From contig WFOK01000012.1 of the NCBI GenBank assembly GCA_015488115.1, positions 1-64,000 on the forward strand: a stretch of 64,000 bases of DNA, in the 5' to 3' direction. Of this stretch, positions 1 through 8,729 are shown piece by piece (within the stretch, counting starts at the first letter, position 1; the number at the start of each line of letters is the position of its first letter). The stretch comes from Mariprofundaceae bacterium (GTDB lineage Bacteria; Pseudomonadota; Zetaproteobacteria; Mariprofundales; Mariprofundaceae). The notes below the pieces were generated by a model that searched no databases, was not told where the DNA came from, and saw only the letters and a program-made list of their open reading frames with translations. A program made the translations under genes and the position numbers.

Positions 1-468
1 CTGAAGGACATCAAGGGCGACTATACCGCCGGCCTGGACGCCGTGCTGCGCATGCAGCCGATCGTCTATCACTACAAGAAGGACAATCCGCTGCACCTGC
101 CTTCAGGGCCCGCCTATGTCGGCATTTCCGCCCAAGCCCTGCAGAAGGTGCTGCCCGAGGCCGTGAGCATGAGCGATACGGGCTACCTGGAAGTCGACAG
201 CGACCCCGTCCTCTGGGCCATGCTCAATGCCATCAAGGAACTCAAACAGCAGAAAGACAAGGAAATCGCCGCTCTGAAACGGCATCAGGCCGAGCAACTG
301 GCGGCCAGGGACGCGAAGATTGCCGCACTGCAGGCCGAGCTGGCCGCAATTCGCAAGGGTCATGCCAGCAAGCTGCAGGCGCTGAGCGAACGCATCGAGA
401 TGCTGACCCGCGCCATGGCCGCCCATCAGATGGCGCGTCTGGATCCGGTCGCATCTACGCGCAGATAG
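1..468 (+). CDS. C-terminal part of a protein with an S74-type (tail-fibre/endosialidase) chaperone domain; 5' end outside window
   Basis: The reading frame is open from the first base, so only the last 155 residues are present. The first 80 or so residues (LKDIKG, then GISAQ.. and LPEAV..) match the intramolecular chaperone, Peptidase_S74, found at the C-terminus of phage tail spikes and of many bacterial surface proteins. In that family the domain trimerises the fibre and usually cuts itself off. A long charged coiled coil follows (about residues 80-140, rich in E, K, A, L and Q), as expected for a trimerising stalk. What precedes it (fibre, adhesin or YadA-like repeats) cannot be seen. A hairpin follows directly. 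The domain call is confident; whether the protein is a phage remnant or a cell-surface protein is open. Confidence 0.8.
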   Translation: MKDIKGDYTAGLDAVLRMQPIVYHYKKDNPLHLPSGPAYVGISAQALQKVLPEAVSMSDTGYLEVDSDPVLWAMLNAIKELKQQKDKEIAALKRHQAEQLAARDAKIAALQAELAAIRKGHASKLQALSERIEMLTRAMAAHQMARLDPVASTRR

Positions 469-486
469 GCGACCGGCAGGACATCA

Positions 487-510
487 GGGGGAAGGCAACG
501 GCCTTCCCCC
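487..510 (+). terminator. Stem-loop after the S74-domain gene
   Basis: A perfect 10-bp stem (GGGGGAAGGC / GCCTTCCCCC) with a 4-base loop lies 18 bases after the stop codon. The tail (TTGATG) is poor in T, so termination may be weak. It separates the S74 gene from mfd. Confidence 0.5.
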
Positions 511-570
511 TTGATGCCAGTGAAGCGCGCGCATGGCGAAGCGCATGAAATTTGTGCAGCATGCCGCGCG

Positions 571-3500
571 ATGAACCACGACGCTTCCAGTTCCAACAGG
601 GGGCTTGCCTGGCGCCTGCATGCGCTGGCCGGGCAGGAGGCACTGCATGTCTGGATCGCTCCGGATGTCCGCAGCTACCGCCAATGCAGCGCCGAGCTTG
701 CCTTTCTTCTGCGCGACAGACCCGATCGCCTCTGGCTCTTTCCTCCCTGGGAAATCCTTCCCTATGACCGGGTGTCGCCGCATCATGGCATCGTCGGCGA
801 GCGCTTTCACACCCTGCACCGCCTGCTGAACGAGCCCGAACCCCGTGGCCTGCTGCTGACCTCGCTGCCCGCCTGGCTGCAGCGGATCGTTCCGGGGAGC
901 ACCGTGCAGGCCCATGTCTGGCAGTTGCGATGCGGCCAGCATCTGGAGCCGGAGCAGCTCAGGATCAAGCTTGTGCAGGCCGGCATGCTGGCAACCGAGC
1001 GCGTGCTGGCGCCCGGCGAGTTCGCATTGCGCGGTGGCCTGCTGGACATCTGGCCGGCCTCGGAGCCCGCGCCATTGCGCATCGACTTCTTCGGCGACGA
1101 AATCGAGTCCATCCGGCGCTTCGATCCCGAGACGCAGCGCTCCAGCGAGCATCTCGATGCCTTCCATGCGCTGCCTGCGCGCGAGGTCATCCTCGACGAC
1201 GAGGGGCGGCGGCGCTTCGTGGCCGCATTCCGCCAGCGCTTCCCGCACCTGCGCAAGCACCCCATGCTCACCTCGGCCCAGGCTGGCAGGCCGCACCCCG
1301 GCATCGAGTCCCTGCTGCCCCTGGCTCATGACCGTACCGAGCGTCTCATCGACTATCTGCCGGCAGGCACTCGCATCCTCGCCCCCCGGGATATCGCCAG
1401 CGTGCAACAGCAGTTCGCGGAACAGATCCGGGCGCAGTTCGAGATGGTGCGCTCCGCGGCCGAACCGACGCTCAGCCCTCAGGAGCTGTATGCCATCGAC
1501 ACTCCGATCCGAGCCGAGGATCTGCCTCCATGCCGCATCGATGCTCCGCCTGCGCTCGATCCCGAGGCATCCAGGCCCGTGGCCGCGCTGCTGCGCACGC
1601 TTGAGCAGCACATCGCCCAGGGCTGGCGCATCCGCCTGATCGCGCACGGCCCGGGGCAACAGGAGCGCATGCTCGAGCTGCTCGCGCCGCTGGACATCGA
1701 AGTAGCAAAAGCCACCAGCCTCGACCAGGCCGGCGACGCACCGCTGGCAAGCGTCCTGGGCGAAATGGACGAGGGGTTCAGCCAGCCCGAACAACGCCTG
1801 ATGCTGCTGACGGGCAGGGAGCTGCTGGGCCAGAAGCTTCCCCGCAGGCGCCGTGGCTCGCGACTGCTCAGGACCGATGCCTTCTCCAGCCTGGCCGAGC
1901 TGTCAACCGGCGATGCCGTCGTGCACGAGGATCACGGCATCGGCCGCTACCTCGGCCTGGAGACCATGGGTGATGGCGATGAACTGGCGGATTTCCTGAA
2001 GATCGAATACGAGGGGGGCGCATGCGTTTATGTCCCTGTCGAGGATATTCACCGCATCCATCGCTATACCGGAGAGGAGCAGCCGGCCCTGAGCAGGCTC
2101 GGCTCGGACAAATGGAAGCGCACGCGGGAGCGGGCCAAACGGGACGTGCTGGCCATGGCCCACGAGCTCATCGAAACCGAGGCCAGGCGCAGGCAGTCCC
2201 GGCGAAAACCGTATCTTCCGGATGCACAAATACTGGCGCAATATGAGGAGTTTGCCGCCCGCTTCCCCTTCGAGGAAACCGATGACCAGGTGGCGGCCAT
2301 CGACGCGGTCATGGAGGACCTCTCGCGGCCTGCCCCGATGGATCGCGTGATCTGCGGTGATGTCGGCTTTGGCAAGACCGAGGTTGCCATGCGCGCGGCC
2401 TTCATCGTGGCCGCCAGCGGCCGGCAGGTGGCCGTGCTCGCGCCAACGACCGTGCTGGCCAATCAGCATTACGCCAGTTTCCGCGACCGGTTCGCAGCGA
2501 CCGGCCTGCGCATCGAGATCATTTCGCGCCTGCAGGGCAGGAAGCAGGCCGAGGACATCGCCCGCGACCTGGCCGAGGGAAGGATCGACATCCTGATCGG
2601 CACCCATCGCCTGCTGTCCGATACGTTCACCTTCGCGGACCTCGGCCTGGTCATCGTGGATGAGGAGCAGCGCTTCGGCGTCAGGCACAAGCAAAAGCTG
2701 AAAAGCCTGCATGCCCATGTGGACATGCTGACGCTGACCGCCACGCCCATTCCCCGCACGCTGCATCAGACGCTTTCCGGGCTGCGCTCGGTCTCCATCA
2801 TCAGCACGCCGCCGGCGGAACGCGAGGCCATCAGAACCATGGTTTCCACCTTCGATCCGCGCCTGGCCAATGAGGCTATCAGGCGCGAGCTCTACCGGGG
2901 CGGTCAGGTGTACTATGTGCACAACCATGTCAAGAGCATCAGCCGCATTGCGGCCAGGCTGCGGGAGGACATCCCCGAGGCTGAAATCGGCATCGCGCAC
3001 GGGCAGATGCGTCCGGCCGAGCTCGACAGGCAGATGATGGCCTTCTATGAAGGCCGCCTGCACATTCTGGTGTGCACGACGATCATCGAATCCGGCCTGG
3101 ACGTGCCCAACGCCAACACGCTGATCGTCGAGCGCGCGGACCTGCTGGGGCTGGCCCAGTTGCACCAGATCCGCGGACGCGTCGGGCGCAGCCATCGTCA
3201 GGCCTTCGCCTATCTGTTCACGCCCGATCCGCGCGCGATGACCCCGGATGCGCGCGAGCGCCTGCAGGCCATTGCCGAGCACACCGAGCTTGGCGCCGGC
3301 TTTCTGCTGGCGCGTCAGGACATGGAGATCCGGGGGGCCGGCAACCTGCTTGGCAAGGAGCAGAGCGGCAAGATCGAGGATATCGGCCTCGACCTGTACA
3401 TGGACATGCTCGCCGAAGCCATCGCCGAGGCAAGAGGTGAGCCCCTGCCCAAGCGGCGGGAGGTCGATCTCAGGCCGGGCCTCAATGCCATCCTGCCGCC

Positions 3501-3906
3501 GGACTATATCCCGCAGGCCGGCGAGCGGCTCGCGCTCTACCGCCGGCTTGCCAGGGTCGCCGACGATGAACAGGCCGATGCCCTGCTTGATGAAATGCAC
3601 GACCGCTTCGGCCGCCTGCCCGAGGAAGCCCTCTGCTGCGTCGATCTGGCCCGCCTGCGCTGGCGCGCGCAGCGCCTGTGCATCCAGGCGATCCATGCCC
3701 AGGGCACGGAACTGCGCATCCATTTCACCGAGGACTCGCCAATCGAGCCCGCCGCGCTGCTGCAACGCGTGCAAGCCGAGCCACATCGCTTCCGCCTGAC
3801 CCCCGCAGGACAGCTCTCGCTGCTGTCGCGGGAGGATCATGCAAGAGATCGGCTCAAGGCCTGCATTGCGTTTCTGGACGAACTGCTTGAGGATGCCGGG
3901 TCATGA
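571..3906 (+). CDS. mfd: Transcription-repair coupling factor Mfd
   Basis: Mfd is a DNA translocase that pushes stalled RNA polymerase off damaged DNA and recruits UvrA/B. The 1111 residues match the family length. The N-terminal UvrB-homology region has WEILPYD; the RNA-polymerase-interacting domain has GDAVVHEDHGIGRY. The SF2 motor has Walker A GDVGFGKTE (about residue 596), DEEQRFG (about 696), TATPIPRTL and a helicase C-lobe with the QIRGRVGR motif, followed by the TRCF C-terminal domain. The frame is open from about 511, but homology begins only after residue 10 of the ATG at 571, so I chose 571; ATG 514 is the alternative. It overlaps serB by four bases (ATGA), so the two are probably translationally coupled. 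Confidence 0.96.
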   Translation: MNHDASSSNRGLAWRLHALAGQEALHVWIAPDVRSYRQCSAELAFLLRDRPDRLWLFPPWEILPYDRVSPHHGIVGERFHTLHRLLNEPEPRGLLLTSLPAWLQRIVPGSTVQAHVWQLRCGQHLEPEQLRIKLVQAGMLATERVLAPGEFALRGGLLDIWPASEPAPLRIDFFGDEIESIRRFDPETQRSSEHLDAFHALPAREVILDDEGRRRFVAAFRQRFPHLRKHPMLTSAQAGRPHPGIESLLPLAHDRTERLIDYLPAGTRILAPRDIASVQQQFAEQIRAQFEMVRSAAEPTLSPQELYAIDTPIRAEDLPPCRIDAPPALDPEASRPVAALLRTLEQHIAQGWRIRLIAHGPGQQERMLELLAPLDIEVAKATSLDQAGDAPLASVLGEMDEGFSQPEQRLMLLTGRELLGQKLPRRRRGSRLLRTDAFSSLAELSTGDAVVHEDHGIGRYLGLETMGDGDELADFLKIEYEGGACVYVPVEDIHRIHRYTGEEQPALSRLGSDKWKRTRERAKRDVLAMAHELIETEARRRQSRRKPYLPDAQILAQYEEFAARFPFEETDDQVAAIDAVMEDLSRPAPMDRVICGDVGFGKTEVAMRAAFIVAASGRQVAVLAPTTVLANQHYASFRDRFAATGLRIEIISRLQGRKQAEDIARDLAEGRIDILIGTHRLLSDTFTFADLGLVIVDEEQRFGVRHKQKLKSLHAHVDMLTLTATPIPRTLHQTLSGLRSVSIISTPPAEREAIRTMVSTFDPRLANEAIRRELYRGGQVYYVHNHVKSISRIAARLREDIPEAEIGIAHGQMRPAELDRQMMAFYEGRLHILVCTTIIESGLDVPNANTLIVERADLLGLAQLHQIRGRVGRSHRQAFAYLFTPDPRAMTPDARERLQAIAEHTELGAGFLLARQDMEIRGAGNLLGKEQSGKIEDIGLDLYMDMLAEAIAEARGEPLPKRREVDLRPGLNAILPPDYIPQAGERLALYRRLARVADDEQADALLDEMHDRFGRLPEEALCCVDLARLRWRAQRLCIQAIHAQGTELRIHFTEDSPIEPAALLQRVQAEPHRFRLTPAGQLSLLSREDHARDRLKACIAFLDELLEDAGS

Positions 3907-4589
3907 ATGCCCCACGCCGACCCAGCCTGAGCCAGCCCGGCTTGCTGTTCATGGACATGGACTCCACGCTGATCGAATGCGAATGCATCGATGAAATCGC
4001 CGATTTCCTCGGCATCAAGCCGCAGATCGCAGCCATCACCGAGCGTGCCATGCGCGGCGACCTGGACTTCGCCGCCTCGCTGACCGAGCGCGTCCAACTG
4101 CTTGCCGGCCTCGAGGCCAGCGTGCTGGACCGGGTCTATGAAGAACGCATCCGGCTGACCGAAGGCGCGGAAACCCTGATCCGCACGCTGAAGCAGCACG
4201 GCTGGAAGGTTGGCCTGGTCTCCGGAGGATTCACCTGGTTCACGGACAGGCTGGCGGCCCGGCTGCATCTCGACTATGCGCGGGCCAACGTGCTGGAGAT
4301 CCGGGACGGCAGGCTGACCGGCAACGTGCTCGGCGATATCGTCGATGCGGAAACAAAGCGCAGGTGCCTGCTTGAACAGGCCGAGCTGTTCGGCATCCCG
4401 ATGCGACAAACCGTTGCCATCGGCGACGGTGCCAATGACCTGCCGATGATCCTCAGTGCAGGGCTCGGCATCGCCTACCGCGCCAAGCCAAGGGTGGCCG
4501 AGGCCGCACCCGTCGCCATCCATGATGGCGGACTTGACCAGGTGCTGAAGCTTCTCGAATGCGAGCGGGCAGACGCATCGCCGACTTGA
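3903..4589 (+). CDS. serB: Phosphoserine phosphatase SerB
   Basis: SerB catalyses the last step of serine synthesis: it hydrolyses O-phosphoserine to L-serine in the cytoplasm. The 228-residue HAD-family protein has the nucleophile motif DMDST (Asp18, Asp20), motif II VSGGF (106-110), Lys152 and the Mg-binding loop GDGANDLPM (174-182). It lacks the N-terminal ACT-like extension of E. coli SerB, so it is the short form. The start ATG overlaps the mfd stop (ATGA). Coupling to mfd is probably positional only. hflD follows after 31 bases on the same strand. Confidence 0.93.
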   Translation: MNAPRRPSLSQPGLLFMDMDSTLIECECIDEIADFLGIKPQIAAITERAMRGDLDFAASLTERVQLLAGLEASVLDRVYEERIRLTEGAETLIRTLKQHGWKVGLVSGGFTWFTDRLAARLHLDYARANVLEIRDGRLTGNVLGDIVDAETKRRCLLEQAELFGIPMRQTVAIGDGANDLPMILSAGLGIAYRAKPRVAEAAPVAIHDGGLDQVLKLLECERADASPT

Positions 4590-4620
4590 GCGTTGTCGGC
4601 GGACGCCCGCAATCCCGGCC

Positions 4621-5265
4621 ATGAACTTTCCCATGGATGCACTGCACCGGAAGGCCCTCGCCCTGGCCGCCATGCTCCAGGCCGGCAGGATCGTCGATAA
4701 CATCGCCCGCCATGGCAGGTGCGACATCGAGGATCTTTCTCCCCTTGTCGACAGCATTCTGGCCCGGGAAAGCGACAACATGCTGCAGATCTACGGCAGC
4801 CTGAACCGACTGGCCGTGGGGCTGCACCTGGTGCAGGAGCTGCTCTCCGGCCACAAGGCCGAGCTTGCCAGGCGGCTGATGCGTTACACGGCGGGCATGA
4901 TCACGCTCGAGAAGAAGCTGGCCAGGGACCAACCCATGCTGGAGCGACTGGCCGAAGAGATGCAACGCATCCGCAGGCAGGCCGAGTATTTCGGACAAAG
5001 CACGCACGAAAACGTGCTGGCCAGCCTGGCCGCGCTGTACGGGGAAACCTTGAGCACGCTCCGTCCGCGCATCATCGTTCACGGCAAGGCCGAGCATCTG
5101 CGCCAGAAATCGAACACGAACATGATCAGGGTCGCCCTTCTGGCCGGCATCCGCGCCGCGCATCTCTGGCGCCATGCCGGCGGACATCCGCTGTTCCTGA
5201 TCTTCAGACGCCGCGCCCTGTTGCGCGCATGCAACGAACTGCTCGAGCACAGGGATCAGGCCTGA
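4621..5265 (+). CDS. hflD: HflD family protein (high-frequency lysogenization protein)
   Basis: The 214-residue, mostly helical protein aligns along its whole length with E. coli HflD: the N-terminal LALAAMLQAGRIVDNIA, central RYTAGMITLEKKL, and C-terminal RVALLAGIRAAHLWRHAGG all have clear counterparts. In E. coli HflD is a peripheral inner-membrane protein that affects phage lambda lysogeny by binding CII; its cellular role is less clear. It usually lies between mnmA and purB, whereas here it follows serB by 31 bases and ends 6 bases before the convergent map gene. The family is largely gammaproteobacterial, so this gene is useful lineage evidence. ATG 4621 was chosen; ATG 4633 is a possible alternative. 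Confidence 0.85.
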   Translation: MNFPMDALHRKALALAAMLQAGRIVDNIARHGRCDIEDLSPLVDSILARESDNMLQIYGSLNRLAVGLHLVQELLSGHKAELARRLMRYTAGMITLEKKLARDQPMLERLAEEMQRIRRQAEYFGQSTHENVLASLAALYGETLSTLRPRIIVHGKAEHLRQKSNTNMIRVALLAGIRAAHLWRHAGGHPLFLIFRRRALLRACNELLEHRDQA

Positions 5266-5271
5266 GCCCCG

Positions 5272-6018
5272 TCAGGGCAGGGTCAGGATTTCACACCCGT
5301 CCTCGGTGACGGCCAGCGTGTGCTCGAACTGGGCCGAGAGCGATTTGTCGCGCGTGACCACGGTCCAGCCATCCTTGAGCAGCTTCACGCCGGGCTTGCC
5401 CAGGTTCACCATGGGCTCGATCGTGAACACCATGCCCGGCTTCAATTCGACGCCCGTGCCCGGACGTCCGTAATGGAGCACCTGAGGCTCCTCATGAAAC
5501 TGGCGTCCGATGCCATGACCGCAATATTCCCGCACAACCGAGCACTTCTCCGATTCGACATACTGCTGGATCGCATGGCCGATATCGCCAAGGCGCGCGC
5601 CCGGCCTGACGGCCGCGATGCCGATCTCCAGGGCACGGCGAGCCACCTCGACCACCTTGCGGGCCTTCACGCGTGGCGTGCCGACATAAAAGGTCTTGCT
5701 CGTATCGCCATGCCATCCGTCAATGATGCTCGTCACGTCAACATTGATGATGTCCCCGTCCTTCAGGCGCTTCGGCCCCGGAATGCCGTGACAGACGACA
5801 TGATTCACGGACGTGCAGACCGACTTGGGGAAGCCATGATAGTTCAGCGGCGCAGGAATGGCGCCTTGCTCAACCGTGAAGGCATGGATGAGATCGTTGA
5901 TCTCATCGGTCGTCACGCCCGGTCGAATATGGGACTCGATCATGACCAGGGCCCGGGCCGCATGACGACAGGCCGGCCTCATGGCCTCGATTTCCTCCGG
6001 CGTTTTGATATGAATCAT
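5272..6018 (-). CDS. map: Methionine aminopeptidase, type I
   Basis: Map removes the initiator methionine from nascent proteins at the ribosome exit. The protein has 248 residues, close to the usual 250-264. The five metal ligands of the pita-bread fold are all visible: Asp in NVDVTS and Asp in HGDTSKTF, His in CGHGIG, Glu in FTIEPM and Glu in QFEHTL. The frame stays open upstream to 6105, but the family N-terminus begins at MIHIKTPEEI and AAGGTGG lies just before ATG 6018, so that start was chosen. The gene stands alone, divergent from the SixA-like gene and convergent with hflD. Confidence 0.96.
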   Translation of the reverse strand: MIHIKTPEEIEAMRPACRHAARALVMIESHIRPGVTTDEINDLIHAFTVEQGAIPAPLNYHGFPKSVCTSVNHVVCHGIPGPKRLKDGDIINVDVTSIIDGWHGDTSKTFYVGTPRVKARKVVEVARRALEIGIAAVRPGARLGDIGHAIQQYVESEKCSVVREYCGHGIGRQFHEEPQVLHYGRPGTGVELKPGMVFTIEPMVNLGKPGVKLLKDGWTVVTRDKSLSAQFEHTLAVTEDGCEILTLP

Positions 6019-6135
6019 GGCATCCACCTTGCGGTCTGGCATTTTTTCGGGAAAGCTGCCGTCGTGCAGCGCGCGGATTCTGGACCATTCGCGTGAAAAC
6101 TTCACCTGTGCTCATGCCGTCTTGAAGGAGGCCCC

Positions 6136-6609
6136 ATGCTCGTCTATCTCGCCCAACATGGTCTTGCCTTACCCAAGGAAACGGATCCCGAGCGGCCGCT
6201 TTCCGACCAGGGCCGCGAGGACATCGCCCGCTGCGCCGGATTCCTGAGCCTCTTCGTCCGGCCCAGGCCCGCGGAAATCGTGCACAGCGGCAAGCTGCGC
6301 GCCGCGCAGTCAGCGGCCATGTTCGCCGAGGCCTGGCAAATCTGCAGCATCAGCAAGGGTGACGGGCTGGCGCCCCATGACGATCCTTCAATCTGGCACG
6401 AACGCCTGCACGGAGAACACCGCGATCTCATGCTGGTGGGCCACCTGCCTCATCTCGAGCGCCTGACCGGACTGTTGCTCTGCGGCCATGAGGGTGCCCG
6501 TCCCGTCCGCATGCGCAATGGCGGCGTGAGCTGCCTGGAACGGGACGGGAATTGCTGGCACCTGCTGTGGTCCATCCACCCGGCGATGTTTTATCGCCAA
6601 GGCGACTGA
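6136..6609 (+). CDS. SixA-like phosphohistidine phosphatase (histidine phosphatase superfamily)
   Basis: The 157-residue protein resembles SixA, which removes phosphate from phosphohistidine in phosphotransfer proteins. Visible are the N-terminal LAQHG (His8), the SGKLRAAQSA segment corresponding to the SP-LRAxQT region of the family, and the second histidine in VGHLPHLERL. The usual catalytic RHG triplet reads QHG here, so the phosphate-binding Arg is replaced by Gln. Some SixA homologues show this, but activity is then uncertain. AAGGAGG lies 5 bases before the ATG, a strong ribosome site. It is divergent from map with about 117 bases between the starts. Confidence 0.75.
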   Translation: MLVYLAQHGLALPKETDPERPLSDQGREDIARCAGFLSLFVRPRPAEIVHSGKLRAAQSAAMFAEAWQICSISKGDGLAPHDDPSIWHERLHGEHRDLMLVGHLPHLERLTGLLLCGHEGARPVRMRNGGVSCLERDGNCWHLLWSIHPAMFYRQGD

Positions 6610-6621
6610 ATCCTTGCGGCC

Positions 6622-6933
6622 TCAGTTACCGGTATCCCGACGCTCTGCCTTCCTGGCGCGGATGCGCGCCTTCTTGGCGTCAACGGCATGTGGATCGCGC
6701 GGCTTTCTTGGCAGGGGCCTGTAGATCTCGACGCGATCCCCTTCCTGCAGGGGCTGGGAAAGCTTGACCAGCTTGGCGTAGATGCCCACCTTGTTCCTGC
6801 TCAGGTCGATCTCTGGAAACTTCTCCAGGATGCCGCTCATGCGGATGAGCTCCTCCACGGTCGTCCCCTCGGGCACATCGCACTCCTCGATGTATTGCCG
6901 GTGGGGCAGCGCATAGACAATGGACACGATCAC
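6622..6933 (-). CDS. rnfH: RnfH family ubiquitin-like protein
   Basis: This is a small beta-grasp protein of 103 residues. The core SIVYALP..Q....CDVPEGTTVEELI...GI...FPEIDL..N.VGI..K....S..L..GDRVEIYRPL is the RnfH pattern, and the tail is Arg/Lys-rich. Its function is not firmly known; the gene is typically next to ratA, as here. No ATG fits the start: GTG 6933, four bases after the ratA stop, is preceded by GGGGAGATG, and the homology begins within four codons. RnfH is the antitoxin-like partner in the proposed RatAB pair, although an antitoxin role is disputed. It is convergent with the SixA-like gene. Confidence 0.85.
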   Translation of the reverse strand: MIVSIVYALPHRQYIEECDVPEGTTVEELIRMSGILEKFPEIDLSRNKVGIYAKLVKLSQPLQEGDRVEIYRPLPRKPRDPHAVDAKKARIRARKAERRDTGN

Positions 6934-6937
6934 GGCT

Positions 6938-7372
6938 TCATCTCCCCGCCAGCAAAATGGCCCGGCGTTCGAAGGCATGCACCATGCTCTTGCAGGCCGA
7001 CGCAAACAGCGGGCTGGCGACCAGATCCAGCATCATGCTCTTGAATTCGAACTCGATCGAGAAATGCACGCGACAGCGACCGGACGCCAAGTCCTCGAAG
7101 GTCCACACGCTTTCAAGAAAGCGGAAGGGACCTTCGAGCAGGCGGATTTCGACGATCTTGCCTGGAATGAAGCGATCGACGGTCTGGAACGGGTATTGCC
7201 TGCCGCCCAGTTCGGCCGTCAATTCCGCCGTGAGCTCGTCCCCGGAACGGCTCAGGATTCTCGCCTGGGCCACCCAGGGAAGGAACTCGGGGTAACGGTC
7301 GATGTCCATGACCACATCGAACATGCTCTTCGCGCTGACGGCCAACTCCCGGGTCTCCTCGAAAAAGCGCAT
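6938..7372 (-). CDS. ratA: RatA / COQ10-type START-domain protein
   Basis: The 144-residue protein is of the polyketide-cyclase/START (COQ10) family: V..DIDRYPEFLPWV near the N-terminus, then GKIVEIRLLEGPFRFLESVWTF, and a C-terminal helix with ASPLFASACKSMV.AFE.RA. Eukaryotic COQ10 binds ubiquinone. In E. coli RatA was reported to block 50S-30S association. The older, more widely conserved role is probably in quinone handling. It starts three bases after the der stop and is followed by rnfH, the usual pairing, so der-ratA-rnfH is likely one transcript with yfgM and bamB. Confidence 0.88.
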   Translation of the reverse strand: MRFFEETRELAVSAKSMFDVVMDIDRYPEFLPWVAQARILSRSGDELTAELTAELGGRQYPFQTVDRFIPGKIVEIRLLEGPFRFLESVWTFEDLASGRCRVHFSIEFEFKSMMLDLVASPLFASACKSMVHAFERRAILLAGR

Positions 7373-7375
7373 GAA

Positions 7376-8719
7376 CTACCTCCTGCGCTCCTTCTCCACA
7401 TAAGGGTTCCTGCTCGCCGAAAAGATCATGCGCACCGGCACGCCCGGCAGATCGAAGCTCCGGCGAAACGAGTGCTCAAGATAGCGTCTGTAACTGTCGC
7501 GAATGGCCTTGGGCCGATTGCAGAACAGCTTCAGGGTCGGCGGAGCCGTGGCGATTTGGGAGGCATACTTGATCTTGACGGCAAGCCCATCAACGCTTGG
7601 CGGATGCTGGGCCTGCTGGGCCGACTGCAGCCAGCGATTGAGCTCGCCCGTTCCGACCTCGAAATGATTGCGCTGCGCGGCGCGCACCGCCTCGCGAAGC
7701 AGGCGCCTGATGCCCTTGCGCCGGGCGGCTGAAATGCGGAACACGGGGATGTCGGACATGCCCCGCATGCGAAAATCCAGGCGATCCGCAAAATGACGCC
7801 ACTGATCCTCGTCCAGCAGATCAAGCTTGTTCACCGCAACCACAAGGGCGCAGCCCTCATCCAGGGCCAGATGCATCAAGCGCAGATCCTGTTCAGCGAT
7901 GCCCTCGGAACCGTCCAGCACCATGACCGCCGCATCCGCGCGTCGAAAGGCCTGCACGGCCTTGACCCGCGCGACGAACTCGATGACATCCTTGATGCGG
8001 CCATGCCTGCGCTGACCGGCCGTATCCACAAGGCGCAACATGCCATCGCCATAGGGCAGCATGGTATCGATGGCATCCCGGGTCGTGCCGGCAACCGGGC
8101 TGACAACCATGCGCTCCTGTCCCAGCCAGGCGTTGATCAACGTCGACTTGCCGACATTCGGCCGGCCGACAACAGCAATGCTGGCCAGGGGTTCTTCCAT
8201 GGAAGCCGGCATCTCCCTGTCTTCGGGCAGCAGCGCTGCCAGATGCTCCCTGAGTGCCCGGATGCCCTGACCATGCATGGCCGAAACCGGCCATGGCTCC
8301 CCGAGCCCCAGCGGATAGAAATCGAAGGCCAGCTCCTCTCGTTCGGCCTTGTTCACGACCAGCACGACGGGGAGATTCTGGCGTCTGAGCCTGTCGGCCA
8401 GCTCCCGGTCCGTCGGCGTCAGGCCGGCCTGACCATCCACGACAAAAAGCACCAGGTCAGCCACGGCAAGCGCTGCATCCACCTGGGCGTCGATGGCCGG
8501 CTGCATGGCATCATGGGCCGGCTCACCGATGCCGCCCGTATCGACAAGCAGACAGCGTTTCCGGCCAAGGCTGCAGGCAGATTCCAGCCGATCCACGGTC
8601 ACGCCGGGACGGTCGCCCACAATGGCCTTCCTGCTTCCCGTGAGCCGATTGAACAGCGTTGACTTGCCGACATTCGGCCGTCCCACGATGGCCACGACAG
8701 GCAGCGCCATGTCCTTCAT
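7376..8719 (-). CDS. der: Ribosome-biogenesis GTPase Der (EngA)
   Basis: Der has two tandem GTPase domains and acts in 50S subunit maturation. Both P-loops read GRPNVGKSTL; each is followed by a DTxG switch (DTGGIGEP, DTAGQRR) and by NK-D-type motifs (VVNKAE, AVNKLDLLD). The C-terminal KH-like domain ends in a basic tail. The length is 447 residues, slightly shorter than E. coli because the inter-domain linker is short. The frame is open far upstream, but that part is the shadow of bamB. ATG 8719 (MKDMALP) lies just after the bamB stop at 8730; ATG 8710 is the alternative. It follows bamB and precedes ratA on the same strand. Confidence 0.95.
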   Translation of the reverse strand: MKDMALPVVAIVGRPNVGKSTLFNRLTGSRKAIVGDRPGVTVDRLESACSLGRKRCLLVDTGGIGEPAHDAMQPAIDAQVDAALAVADLVLFVVDGQAGLTPTDRELADRLRRQNLPVVLVVNKAEREELAFDFYPLGLGEPWPVSAMHGQGIRALREHLAALLPEDREMPASMEEPLASIAVVGRPNVGKSTLINAWLGQERMVVSPVAGTTRDAIDTMLPYGDGMLRLVDTAGQRRHGRIKDVIEFVARVKAVQAFRRADAAVMVLDGSEGIAEQDLRLMHLALDEGCALVVAVNKLDLLDEDQWRHFADRLDFRMRGMSDIPVFRISAARRKGIRRLLREAVRAAQRNHFEVGTGELNRWLQSAQQAQHPPSVDGLAVKIKYASQIATAPPTLKLFCNRPKAIRDSYRRYLEHSFRRSFDLPGVPVRMIFSASRNPYVEKERRR

Positions 8720-8729
8720 GCCGTCCGAC

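Noticed and set aside
1-468. Prophage at the left edge
   Set aside because: Only the S74 domain is present, and such domains also occur on bacterial surface proteins. No other phage genes are seen.
1903-3840. 645-codon open frame on the minus strand inside mfd
   Set aside because: It is a mirror of the mfd coding sequence in GC-rich DNA. No family motifs, start site or ribosome site were seen, while mfd itself is full-length.
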